Shown: positions 19,813 to 27,967, numbered from the stretch's first letter. The stretch is 30,280 nt of DNA from Chara braunii (GCA_003427395.1 BFEA01000036.1:374620-404899); one strand, 5' to 3'. Made by a program: numbers and translations. Notes: generated from the sequence alone by a model not told the origin.

Positions 19813-20279
19813 NNNNNNNNNNNNNNNNNNNNNNNNNNNNNNNNNNNNNNNNNNNNNNNNNNNNNNNNNNNNNNNNNNNNNNNNNNNNNNNNNNNNNNNN
19901 NNNNNNNNNNNNNNNNNNNNNNNNNNNNNNNNNNNNNNNNNNNNNNNNNNNNNNNNNNNNNNNNNNNNNNNNNNNNNNNNNNNNNNNNNNNNNNNNNNNN
20001 NNNNNNNNNNNNNNNNNNNNNNNNNNNNNNNNNNNNNNNNNNNNNNNNNNNNNNNNNNNNNNNNNNNNNNNNNNNNNNNNNNNNNNNNNNNNNNNNNNNN
20101 NNNNNNNNNNNNNNNNNNNNNNNNNNNNNNNNNNNNNNNNNNNNNNNNNNNNNNNNNNNNNNNNNNNNNNNNNNNNNNNNNNNNNNNNNNNNNNNNNNNN
20201 NNNNNNNNNNNNNNNNNNNNNNNNNNNNNNNNNNNNNNNNNNNNNNNNNNNNNNNNNNNNNNNNNNNNNNNNNNNNNNN
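19813..20279. other. Assembly gap (467 N)
   Basis: Unresolved bases flanked by a T-rich tract on the left and a (CAAT)n repeat on the right. Open frames reported across N are meaningless. The flanks suggest the assembly failed in low-complexity sequence. Confidence 1.
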
Positions 20280-20294
20280 GGGAGCACCTCCCAC

Positions 20295-20296
<2 letters not shown>

Positions 20297-20339
<43 letters not shown>

Positions 20340-20390
20340 CCAATCAGTCAATCAATCAATCAATTAATCAATCAACCAATCAAAAAACAA
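20297..20390. repeat. (CAAT)n microsatellite
   Basis: About 22 CAAT units with a few changes (CAAC, CAGT, TAAT) immediately right of the gap. Confidence 0.95.
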
Positions 20391-20614
20391 TCAAGCAATC
20401 TAGATTTTTTTTTTTCTATTTTTTGTTATTTATTTTTTCACTCACAAAAAACGACCCCCCCGAAAATTATTTTTTTTATTTATTTTTGGTTCGAGGGGGT
20501 AGGATCATGGTCCTGGTAGCCCAATCCGAAACCCCCATCCCCAACCCCCTCTCCCTCCGGCCTTGGCAGGCCGCGACATTTCGCGGTCGACTGCGGTGAC
20601 TGCGGCCGCGGGTG

Positions 20615-22930
20615 TTTCGTAGCATGATGGATCGTTTCTGTACCCTATCTAACACAAGAGTCAATTGGGGAAACAAAACGCTCAGATGGTAGATCCATCA
20701 TCAAGGTGTAAGACCCTTGAAACAATTGAGGGTTAGGTGGCTACCTCAGGAGACCCCGATCAGAGTCTTGGGAGTCTTTTTGACAGCCAATGACAGACCA
20801 TCAACCAACAACGAATGGATATCCAACCCCCCCTTGGAGAAGCGAGCACTATGGAAAGACAAACATACCTCACTGATCGGCAGGACCCTGGTGATTAACA
20901 ATGTGGTGCTCACCTCTCTTTGGTATAGGTCAGCCATTTGGGGTTGGATAAGGTTGCCTTACGCCCCCTCCAACGACAGTTAGTCGCGTTTGTATGGTGG
21001 GGAGACCACGAAAAACAAAATGTACTCAGCAGAGTTGCCTTGCAAATGATAATCCAACCAAAAGCGGAAGCCTTAGGGGGATTGGGCATAATCGATCCGA
21101 TAACACAAGCCAAGGCACTGGTCGTACAATGGCTTAAGCGCTTGCTCTTTTGCCCACACGTCCCATGGAAAAAGTTGGCCTTGGAGCAAATCTCTAGATT
21201 GACCCCGAAAACACCGACCCATATCAACCCGCTTACATGAATTGAAAACAAAGAATGGCCAATCCCGCGGCGACGGTCTCAGCAAGAAACCCCCCGACCG
21301 ATTCGTCAAGACAAGAGGCAAGAAAGGACCTACGCAATGACCCCTTCTGGCCAACCCTTCTACAGATATGGAGGAACCTCCCCGTACCGGACAAACCTCA
21401 ACCAGAAAAATGGGAAGAAGTAGCCCGACACCATTGTTTGGGAACAGAGGGATAACGAACTCTAGGGGTCAAGTTCCTCATGCATGGACTCCCATTGGAA
21501 AGGATGGGTGAAAAGGGGGGTTCTTAGAATAAGGGATATATGGGATGCAGATAGGAGGGATTGGATCACCAGAGACCGACTCAAGGAAAAACTGAGATAC
21601 TGCCATAGACCAGAGGAAGCGCTAGAAAATATAATAGAACTTGTCTCCCTAACTTGGTGGAAAATTTTGAAAAATGAACCCTCAATACAAGAGTCCAACT
21701 GGGTAGCAATCCGGGGCCATCAGGGGGAGGTGGGCAACGTGGTGTGTTGTAACCCAAAGGGGTCGGTGGTGGTAGAGACATTCACAGTAGGTAATGACAA
21801 TTTCCTCCAAAGGACCAATCCAGAACAGATACAGTTCGTCGGAGAGGACGAACTCTCAAGAATTAGGGTAGTGCGGGTGAAGGACAAATTGGTTGCATTT
21901 TCTCTAGACACACCGATATCTCAACTATCTCTAGACCCTGTAGAGTGGTATGGACAAACACAATTGGTATGGGCAAAACCAACACTAAAACATTGTACAA
22001 TATCACAATTAAAACAACATACAGACTGCTCCGACCAAAGATCAATCTGCGGGACCAGGTAGAAACGAGATGAATGAAACATCTGAACGTTAGCAAGGAA
22101 TCACTGAGGAACGTGAAATGGTTCCAGCTAACCAAGAAGAAACCTGCAAATTTGGCCTCCCTGCAATGGCAAGTGGAGCACCGGTGCCTACCAACCAATA
22201 GCTGGTTGATAGCCAGGACCACCCTCAAGTAGAGAGGACTCGCCCTGCCTTGGTGCAGACTATGCTCGAATGCATTTCCATCAAGGAAGAAACCAGAAAC
22301 AATAGAACACATCTTTCTACAATGCCCCGGAGCGGTTTGGCTCTGGCGATGGTGGGACAAAATCTGGAATCAGCTTGGAACAAGGCCACCCTGGCCATGG
22401 GACTGGAAAGCCTTGTTGTTTGAAAGATGGCCCTCTGCTCAGCCTGACGACTTCACTCTCAACGTGTTTAAACTAGGGCGCAGGGCAGTATTATGGGCAC
22501 TCCGGAGACGCCGCTGCACCTATGAAATGGAGGGCGTGAGGTTGGAAGGGCCATAATTTATGGAGAGCATACAACAACAGATCCATACAAACATAACAGC
22601 ACGGTGGGAGGAAGTTAAAGCACGAATCAGACACATTCACACACCGAACGAAATAAAGCAAAGGATACAAGAATTCTGGAAAAGCTGGCTTGGGGGGGGA
22701 ACAGGGGGGAGGTTAGGAAAGGTGGAATGGAAAGAGGAAAAAGGGGGACAAGGGGGATGGAGGACAACAATGGGATAACCAGAAACTACAGACTCCTCTC
22801 CAACAACTGGACCAAGCTGGACGACTCAATCCCAGTGCGACCGAGTGGCAAATTCCCGGATTTCTTTCCCTTCCCAGCTAACAGCCTGGTAGGAATAGCA
22901 TGGTATGGGGGAGAGAGATGAAAAAGACTG
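20615..22930 (+). pseudogene. LINE ORF2 C-terminal half: RT end, linker, zf-RVT
   Basis: Starts in frame with the interrupted RT. TRVNWGNKT is the post-active-site K-T motif. IRVLGVFLTANDRPSTNNEW and LIGRTLVINNVVLTSLWYRS are classic L1 RT-end motifs (YLG-like, then G-R-x-x-[VL]-x-x-x-V). ALGGLGIIDP follows. The linker has LSRIRVV and LDPVEW (about 21860-21950). Then LRPKINLRDQV, SLQWQVEHRCLPTNSW and the zinc knuckle at 22254-22325 (C-x2-C-x14-H-x4-C, reading CRLCSNAF...ETIEHIFLQC). AVWLWRWWDK and a basic tail (RAVLWALRRRRCTYE) come next, then KLDDSIPVRPSGKFPDFFPF. Stops and frame changes occur throughout. The zf-RVT half is the best preserved of the four copies. Confidence 0.9.
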
Positions 22931-23086
22931 AATGACAAAGGGGGGAGACGACATGCCTGAGAGTCAAGAGACCGAAGAATGCCTAAGAAAAGTAGCTAGA
23001 CTGCTAGGGACTATAGATAGTAACAGGCGGCCCAAAAGAAGGGCTGAAGAGGCAGAATTAGCTCACAACTAAGACCCCCCCCAAGA

Positions 23087-23131
23087 GTATGGGGTTTGGG
23101 GTTTAGGCTAAACCCCTAAAACCCCAGCATA
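23087..23131. repeat. TTTAGGGG-type palindrome
   Basis: GGGGTTTAGGCTAAACCCC (23098-23116) is a perfect 9-bp-arm palindrome around one G. It extends outward with GGGGTTT on the left and AAAACCCC on the right. The units resemble the plant telomere repeat TTTAGGG but with an extra G. It lies at the presumed 3' end of the main LINE. Confidence 0.8.
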
Positions 23132-23399
23132 CCAAAGTACCAGGAGGATCCATGGGAGATCAGGCGCTCAGAGGATGAGTGTAGAGGTACAAAAGGCTCA
23201 ACTATAGACTGATAACACCTGGCCCCATGATTGAGGGGATATAGCAGCAATAGGACTAGGGTTTACTACCACCTAACCAAGGTTGTCATGTAGGTAACCA
23301 ACTTAGGCTACTGAGCAACTTTCCTCTTTCAAGGGTCAGCCATACAGCTAACAGTCGCCATATTCAGATGTCTGCATAAAAAAGTAAATACGATGTTCA
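23132..23399. other. Spacer after the LINE, nothing recognised
   Basis: No coding frame or repeat was recognised. It may be LINE 3' untranslated sequence leading to the module at 23400. Confidence 0.35.
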
Positions 23400-23541
23400 G
23401 GGACGCTGGACCCGGTTTCCAGCAGGTGCTGCTCCCCACCAATAGATGGAGCCTCCCCGAGAACGGTAGTGGTGTCTGCTCTTATCAGCACCCCTATCAC
23501 CACCTCGGGCTGTTTTCATTAAAAAAATAAAAAAATAAAAA
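23400..23541 (+). mobile_element. Poly(A) module, near full-length
   Basis: GGGACGCTGGACCCGGTTTC is followed by CAGCAGGTGCTGCTCCCCAC, CAATAGATGGAGCC and a ~70-bp body with ATCAGCACCCCTATCACC and CACCTCGGGCTG. It ends in GTTTTCATT plus an A-rich tail. Together with 26816-26950 it defines the longest consensus. It lies about 470 bp downstream of the main LINE coding end in the same orientation. Confidence 0.88.
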
Positions 23542-23662
23542 GGGCATACGTGCACTAGCGCTTTCAAAAGCATCAAGATGGAGTTGAAAATGTCCCAATG
23601 TCCCAGACTCCCAGGGCTGGGAGCCCAACTCTCGTGTTGGCTGTCATCCAGTGGATGGTCCG

Positions 23663-23852
23663 GAGCTCATGGCATGCCGACACTCGGACTTGTGCGATGC
23701 ATCTGACAGCGACTAAGAGTAGGTTGCGACTGGACATTCCTTTTTTTTTTTCTTTTCTTTTTTTAAAAGGCGGCAGTCTTGAGATATATCCACAGGTGAC
23801 CGGCCCCGGGTAATTCGAGATTGTGGACATTCCTAGTAGAGTATGGTCGGAC
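23663..23852. repeat. Dispersed repeat, filled site
   Basis: GAGCTCATGGCATGCCGACA, CTCGGACTTGTGC and AAGAGTAGG lead to TGGACATTCCT. After an insert, a second TGGACATTCCT continues into AGTAGAGTATGGT. The copy at 24593-24682 has the same order without the insert. Confidence 0.85.
23731..23834 (-). mobile_element. Retroposed insert with 11-bp TSD in the dispersed repeat
   Basis: TGGACATTCCT flanks the insert at 23731-23741 and 23824-23834. The insert (23742-23823) starts with a T-rich tract, the poly(A) on the minus strand, preceded in that orientation by CTCAAGACTGCCGCCTTTTA. The tail end recalls the TGCCGAGTCTTA end of the module at 14457-14620, but the ~40 bp upstream do not match any other copy here. 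It could be a truncated member of a related retroposon. Confidence 0.85.
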
Positions 23853-23882
23853 TCTTTGACGTTCACTCATCTTTCACCTGTT

Positions 23883-24078
23883 CAGTCCTGAGTGGTTAGA
23901 GCACCGGTTGGAAATGCGCATTGTGGTATGAGGTTGCGGGTTCCAATCCGCTGCCTCATGCATGGACACCGGCAGGGCGTTAAAATGACGCACAGCTGGA
24001 CACACACCCCTTGGACTCACGCATGGTAAGCTATTACAGACACTACCCAGGGGACTGCCCATGGTGTTGTATGTTGGG
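23883..24078 (+). mobile_element. tRNA-derived SINE, copy 1
   Basis: CTGAGTGGTTAGAGC (23888-23902) fits an RNA polymerase III box A and GGTTCCAATCC (23939-23949) fits box B (GGTTCGANTCC). A body follows with CACGCATGGTA, ATTACAGACACT and CCCAGGGG. The body recurs in copy 2 at 27226-27500. The head does not fold as a full tRNA by eye. No poly(A) or target duplication was found at its end. Confidence 0.75.
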
Positions 24079-24592
24079 TCCTGGCCTATGAGGGGTTTGC
24101 CTGATACAGTTAGCAGTCTAATGGGGATGCAGGTACAGGTTTGTGGTTAGACTGCTCATGTGTGTTGGTTACCTTAGGCTCTGCTTTGGGGGGGCCAAGG
24201 ACCTGAGGTGGGATGGGGTCCCGTTTGGGGGGAGGGTTGGCTTGGGACAAGCTCTGCTGGAGGATATCGGTGGGTTACCTACAGTAGGGGATTGTCTTAA
24301 GGGATCCCAGTAGGAGGGGTGTTAGTAGACAGACTCTGGTGGAGGAAATCGTTGGGGAACCTGCAGTAGGGGCTGTCTGAGGGGGATCCTCCAAGATAGG
24401 ATGGTCTGGGTCCCATAAATTAGTTGCTGACTGTAGATAGGTACCTGTCGTGGGTCCAGAAACCGACCTCTACAACACCCTGGACTTTTTGTATCAAAAA
24501 AAAAAGAAAAAAAAAAAGGATATTGTACATAATAAATATCATGAATTGAGTCCTCTTGAAGGCGGGGAGAAGGGGAAAAACTTTCGACAAAA
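24079..24592. repeat. G-rich region with an 80-bp direct repeat
   Basis: CTCTGCTGGAGGATATCGG (from 24252) and CTCTGGTGGAGGAAATCG (from 24334) start two similar units. Both continue with ACCTRCAGTAGGGG and GGATCC. The units are about 80 bp apart. An A-rich tract lies at 24497-24518. No gene recognised. Confidence 0.7.
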
Positions 24593-24682
24593 GAGCTCGT
24601 GCATGGCAGCACTCGGACTTGTGCAACGCGTCCTATCATGATCAAGAGTAGGCTCAGACTAGACATTCCTAGTTGAGTATGG
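24593..24682. repeat. Dispersed repeat, empty site
   Basis: Same sequence order as 23663-23852 (GAGCTCGTGCATGGCA, CTCGGACTTGTGC, AAGAGTAGG, AGACATTCCTAGTTGAGTAT) but with a single, uninterrupted ACATTCCT. It represents the site before insertion. Confidence 0.85.
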
Positions 24683-25129
24683 TAATGATAACCCATCTTC
24701 TCCCACAACTGCCACACAAACTCTTTTCTATCCTATCCGGTTGCTAGTGGGACCATGCCCCTGGGCTCAAAAAAATAAAATAAAAAAAAATCCAAGAAGG
24801 CATAGGGAAATGGAGAATCAGAATTAGCAGGACAGGGAAGAATCTCAGAAAGCGAAAAAAAGGGACAGGGAAGAATCTTATTATGCTTCAGCTTTGGGTA
24901 CCATTCAGCTGGAGGAATATACCAGGGTGGGAGACAATCTGTAAACTTCAGCATGTCCTAGCCCTCCACCCTGGCAGCAGATTGGCTACTTCAAAAACTA
25001 CAAATATTTCTTTTTCATTTTTCTCCTTTACTCGCTGGATAATCGGCCCGAGGGTAGGGGCCCCCGTGGGAGGGGCCCTATGTGTCTTGCTGGCTTTCAT
25101 CCTCTCTTTCATTTCCGTTCTTTTTTAAA
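24683..25129. other. No supported gene
   Basis: A-rich tracts near 24769-24790 and a repeated GACAGGGAAGAATCT (about 24831 and 24864). GTAGGGGCCCCCGTGGGAGGGGCCC forms a local GC palindrome at about 25055-25078. No family recognised. Confidence 0.45.
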
Positions 25130-26215
25130 CCACTATATAAGGTCCAGCACACTCGCCTCCGGGACGTGGACGCGAGCCTCGAAGCATATAGTCCTGCCCT
25201 GCCGGGAGAGAGATGGTCTCAGCTGCACAGACAAGAGGACCAGGATACACGACGACCTACAGCCTCTCTCATCAGAGTCAGGGTGGTCGGGGACCAGAAC
25301 GACGGCCTTTTCGTATATGAGCCCACCGTCCCTCTCCGCCTGCTACCCTTCGACCCAGCTGAGTGGGAATGAACATGGGCAGACTCGGGTAAAATGACCC
25401 TGTGGCACAGTAAAAAAAGGATATAGAGCGGCACACAAGCAACAATCCATCATGGATAACATTATCAAACGTTGGGAGAGAGACTCCCCCCTAGAGAAAC
25501 CGGACTTCAAAAACTTCAGACGGGCAGCCTACTCACACATCAACCCAACCAATCATAGAGCCCTGCCTGCAGTGGCAATCATACACACATGTTTGCCTAC
25601 ACCGGACTGGCAAGGACGGACCTAGAAGGCAATAGCTGAGCCACCATTGAACAGTCCAGTAAACAGTGTTCCAGGGTGGCTCTCTTCTTCGGGAAAGCCT
25701 GTGTGCAGTAGGAGCACAAGGGGGACAGGGATGCTGCTTGGCACCATCTCACAGAGACACACCTCCCGTGGAATGTGGCCACCCTCTTGATGGGGAAGCC
25801 CCTGTCGGAGGAAACACAGTGGTCCCCTTTATGATCAACCTCTTCATATACACTAGGCTCGCTGTGCTCATGGCGGCCTAGAGAATGCGCTGTGCCCATG
25901 AGAGAAAACAACATACATTCGGCTTCATGCAAGCCAGAGCCTCTGTGATTGACATAATTACAGCAAAAACAGAAGGCGCCTGGAAAGCACTACAGTCCAT
26001 GCTGCAAAGCGAACAGGACCTGGCCAGGTAACACGATCTTGTCTGGTCATTCTCGGACACCTGGACAGATACAAACGGAAGACTTTGCTACCTGGACAAT
26101 AATAACAACCTCCAGTGGTCCCACTGGCTCTCAACAGAAAGCCAATGGGAGAGACTGCTGAGACAACATTTTCAATTCGTTCATTTGCCAACAAACTTGA
26201 CCCTGGATCTCCCAA
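25130..26215 (+). pseudogene. LINE ORF2 C-terminal fragment (copy 4)
   Basis: Plus-strand landmarks in order are LRDVDASLEAYSPALPG, LIRVRVVGDQNDG, LRLLPFDPAEWE, IIKRWERDSPLEKPDF and LQWQ followed by CLPTPDWQ. Then come LPWNVATLLMGKPLSEE, RLAVLMAA, HERKQHTFGFMQARAS and TAKTEGAWKALQ, and FSDTWTDTNGRL. These line up with copy 3 and with the main LINE through its basic tail and end. The expected zf-RVT between CLPT and LPWN is absent from the plus strand, but a clear knuckle is readable on the minus strand at about 25650-25720. Frames shift several times. The copy ends in microsatellite sequence near 26215. Confidence 0.8.
25640..25745 (-). pseudogene. zf-RVT zinc knuckle in inverted orientation inside copy 4
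   Basis: The minus frame reads CSYCTQAFPKKRATLEHCLL followed by DCSMVAQ, a C-x2-C-x12-H-x4-C pattern (Cys codons near 25716, 25707 and 25653, His near 25668). It aligns with CRLCSNAFPSRKKPETIEHI in the main LINE. The flanking LINE segments are on the plus strand. A local inversion of about 100 bp is the simplest reading. A chance antisense pattern is possible. Confidence 0.5.
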
Positions 26216-26235
26216 CCCTCCACTCGCGATCTGCC

Positions 26236-26339
26236 CCCCCTCCCCCCCCTCTCTCCACCTCCCACCGTCGCCGATACCGCCCCCCCCCCCCCCCCCCCCC
26301 CCTCTCTCTCTCCCTCTCTCTCTCTCTCTCCCCCCCCCC

Positions 26340-26377
<38 letters not shown>

Positions 26378-26386
26378 CTCTCTGCC
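26236..26386. repeat. Compound (C)n / (CT)n / (TATC)n microsatellite
   Basis: C-runs interrupted by CTC (26236-26280), 22 C (26281-26302), CT-rich sequence to 26330, C10 and then nine or more TATC units (26341-26377). Frames through this region encode Pro, Leu-Ser and Ser-Ile polymers only. Confidence 0.97.
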
Positions 26387-26628
26387 CCCCGTTCCTTGAT
26401 GACTACCACATCCCCCTTTCCCCTTCCCCCCAGATCCCATCCCGGCCACGACCCCCGCCCAACTTCTCCCATCTGCCCCTCTCTCCCTTATGCCGGCCAA
26501 GGGAAGAGCATCCATGGGGTTTCAGAACTAGTGGCAGAGATCGGACTGACTGGGAACACATCAATGCAGAACTGGGGGGACACGTATGCCGAACTGGACA
26601 CAACTGCAGCTAGGACACTTTTCTACAA
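26387..26628. other. C-rich then mixed sequence, no supported gene
   Basis: A 142-codon frame crosses the microsatellite into this region and is explained by it. The non-repetitive part (SIHGVSELVAEIGLTGNTSM in one frame) is short and unrecognised. Confidence 0.4.
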
Positions 26629-26740
26629 AACAACAGTCATAATGTTGACTCAGTTGATAGGCTAGTCAATTATAAAACAATTATAAAACAATTGTAAAAC
26701 AACTGTCGTAATGTTGTCTCAGTTGATAGGCTAGTCAACT
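26629..26740. repeat. 69-bp direct repeat with TTATAAAACAA triplet
   Basis: CAACAGTCATAATGTTG, then CTCAGTTGATAGGCTAGTCA (ending about 26668), recurs as CAACTGTCGTAATGTTG and the same 20-mer ending about 26737. The spacer has three near-identical AATTATAAAAC units. Confidence 0.93.
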
Positions 26741-26815
26741 AAGATGCATGTACGCCCTGCTGTTCGCTGGTCAGCTCAGCCAAATATCTGCTCAAACAAA
26801 CTACTATATTGCTCT

Positions 26816-26950
26816 GGGACGCTGGACCCGATTTCCAGCAGGTGTTGCTCCCCACCAATAGATGGAGCCTCCCCGGGAGTGCTAGTGGTGACTGCTTTCA
26901 TCAGCACCCCTAGCATTACCTCGGGTGTTTTCGGCAAAAAAAAAAAAAAA
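26816..26950 (+). mobile_element. Poly(A) module, near full-length
   Basis: GGGACGCTGGACCCGATTTC, CAGCAGGTGTTGCTCCCCAC, CAATAGATGGAGCCTCCCCG and ATCAGCACCCCTAGCATTAC precede GTTTTCGGC and a run of A to 26950. Close to 23400-23541 throughout. It lies ~600 bp downstream of LINE copy 4 in the same orientation. Confidence 0.88.
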
Positions 26951-26999
26951 GCGAGCCCCCTCCTCCAAAACTTTAGGCCCTATACCTCCTCCTTTGTTC

Positions 27000-27133
27000 T
27001 TTTTTTCTTTGTTTTAAGAGAAGGAGCACAGCCGGAGCTGAGACGAGCAAACCCCAGGAGTAAGGTCCCACTTGAGGATAGCTCCATCTATTGGTGGGGA
27101 GCTGCACCTGCAGGAAACCGGATCCAGAGTCCC
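27000..27133 (-). mobile_element. Poly(A) module, minus strand
   Basis: On the minus strand, GGGACTCTGGATCCGGTTTC is followed by CTGCAGGTGCAGCTCCCCAC and CAATAGATGGAGC, then a body of its own and an A-rich tail (plus-strand T tract near 27000-27020). Stem 2 is CTGCA-GG-TGCAG here against CAGCA-GG-TGCTG elsewhere. Confidence 0.85.
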
Positions 27134-27225
27134 ATGAACATAAAGCGCAGAAGCCAGTACACATGAACATCTGAAAACCCTCGCTCTCTCTTGTATGTCT
27201 CTTTCTCAATTATTAAGCTTGTTTC

Positions 27226-27312
27226 TGGCCTGTGGCTCAGTGGTCAGGGCAGTGGTTGTCAATTCGTGTTGTGGTGTGAGGTTGCAGGTCAGCCTTGGGC
27301 ACGGGCCCCGTT

Positions 27313-27354
<42 letters not shown>

Positions 27355-27500
27355 TCAAAACTCCGCACCTCCGCGTGGCGACACCACCAGGCATTTAAGT
27401 AGCGCATGGTCATCTGCACACCCCCTGGGCTTACGCATGGTACTATTACAGACACTGCCTGTGCACCACCCAGGGGTCAGTCCAGAGTTGGGGAATGTCT
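27226..27500 (+). mobile_element. tRNA-derived SINE, copy 2, interrupted by poly(A)
   Basis: TGGCTCAGTGG (27233-27243) is a near-consensus box A. The box B region is degraded (GGTTGCAGGTCAGCC at 27280-27294). A run of 34 A at 27318-27351 and ~45 bp of other sequence interrupt the element. The body shared with copy 1 then resumes: CCCCTGGGCTTACGCATGGT, ATTACAGACACT and CACCCAGGGG. Confidence 0.75.
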
Positions 27501-27584
27501 CACACATTTCTCTTTTTAGAATTTTAGCATTTTAGCATTGATAGGTTATTCCTTGCCCACAAATCTGGTCCTTCAGTAATATTC

Positions 27585-27655
27585 TTTTTTTTTTTTTTTT
27601 TTTTTTTTATCTATTGTGGGGAGCAGCACCTGCTGGAAACCGGGTCCAGCGTCCC
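27585..27655 (-). mobile_element. Poly(A) module, minus strand, body deleted
   Basis: On the minus strand: GGGACGCTGGACCCGGTTTC, CAGCAGGTGCTGCTCCCCAC, AATAGAT and then directly poly(A) (T tract 27585-27608). The ~80-bp body is missing, so only the hairpin head and tail remain. Confidence 0.88.
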
Positions 27656-27685
27656 ATAGATACAACCATATCCTCTCAAATTGGC

Positions 27686-27713
27686 ACGAGCTGGGAACCG
27701 GGCCCAGCGTCCC
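27686..27713 (-). mobile_element. Module head fragment, GGG/CCC variant
   Basis: The minus strand reads AAGGGACGCTGGGCCCGGTT, then CCCAGCTCGTGCC. It stops at the second hairpin. It is attached to the dispersed repeat of 27714-27967, as the 9358 module is to 9099-9357. Confidence 0.75.
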
Positions 27714-27967
27714 TTGAATACGTTCAGAAAAACCATCAGAAAATTTCATGACAGTGAAACTAAGGGTATATTGAGGCTACTACAGAGCTTTTCGTAAGGG
27801 ACATTTAGAGATAAACAAAAACCAGAAGAAGACTTGGGAATCCACCAATAGTCCTCCTCACCCCACTCCGGCAAGACTTACTGCAGCAAAGCCACCATCT
27901 CTACTGCTGCTATGCCCTATTTCAGTCCTACCAGCTAGCCCCTTCACTAGCAGGACGCGTGATACCT
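27714..27967 (-). repeat. Dispersed repeat, copy B
   Basis: Reverse complement of 9099-9357 over its well-matched 120 bp (27845-27967), with weaker similarity across the rest. See copy A for shared runs. Confidence 0.75.

Larger units (their letters stand above)
19618..20614. mobile_element. DNA element inserted in the LINE RT, contains N gap
   Basis: Both ends read CACCCGCGG inward (19618-19626, and the reverse complement of 20606-20614). Subterminal sequence is rich in palindromes: CCCGCGGTCATGACCGCGGG (20 bp, 19620-19639), CGGGCATGATCATGCCCG (18 bp, about 19655-19672), and CCGCGACATTTCGCGG at the right side (about 20571-20586). Internal sequence is AT-rich with a (CAAT)n tract. The LINE frame continues across the element without shift. 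No clear target-site duplication is visible (TAT left, TTT right). The 467 N may not reflect the true gap size. Confidence 0.7.
16600..23080 (+). mobile_element. Main LINE (L1-type), interrupted copy
   Basis: From 5' to 3' this holds an ORF1 with zinc knuckle (16624-18460), the first part of an endonuclease (about 18470-18720) and foreign sequence (about 18720-19490). Next come a reverse-transcriptase catalytic motif (about 19500-19617), a DNA insertion with an assembly gap (19618-20614), and the rest of RT, a long linker and the zf-RVT knuckle (20615-22930). Most of the endonuclease and the first half of RT are missing, since only ~770 bp replace the ~1.5 kb expected. All ORFs carry stops or frameshifts. 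Order and motifs are those of plant L1-type LINEs. The stretch to 23080 is taken as 3' untranslated region. Confidence 0.85.

Noticed and set aside
19617-20367. Frames of 170-228 codons around the gap
   Set aside because: They are mostly N and carry no information.
26185-26613. 142-codon Pro-rich plus frame
   Set aside because: Created by C, CT and TATC microsatellites.
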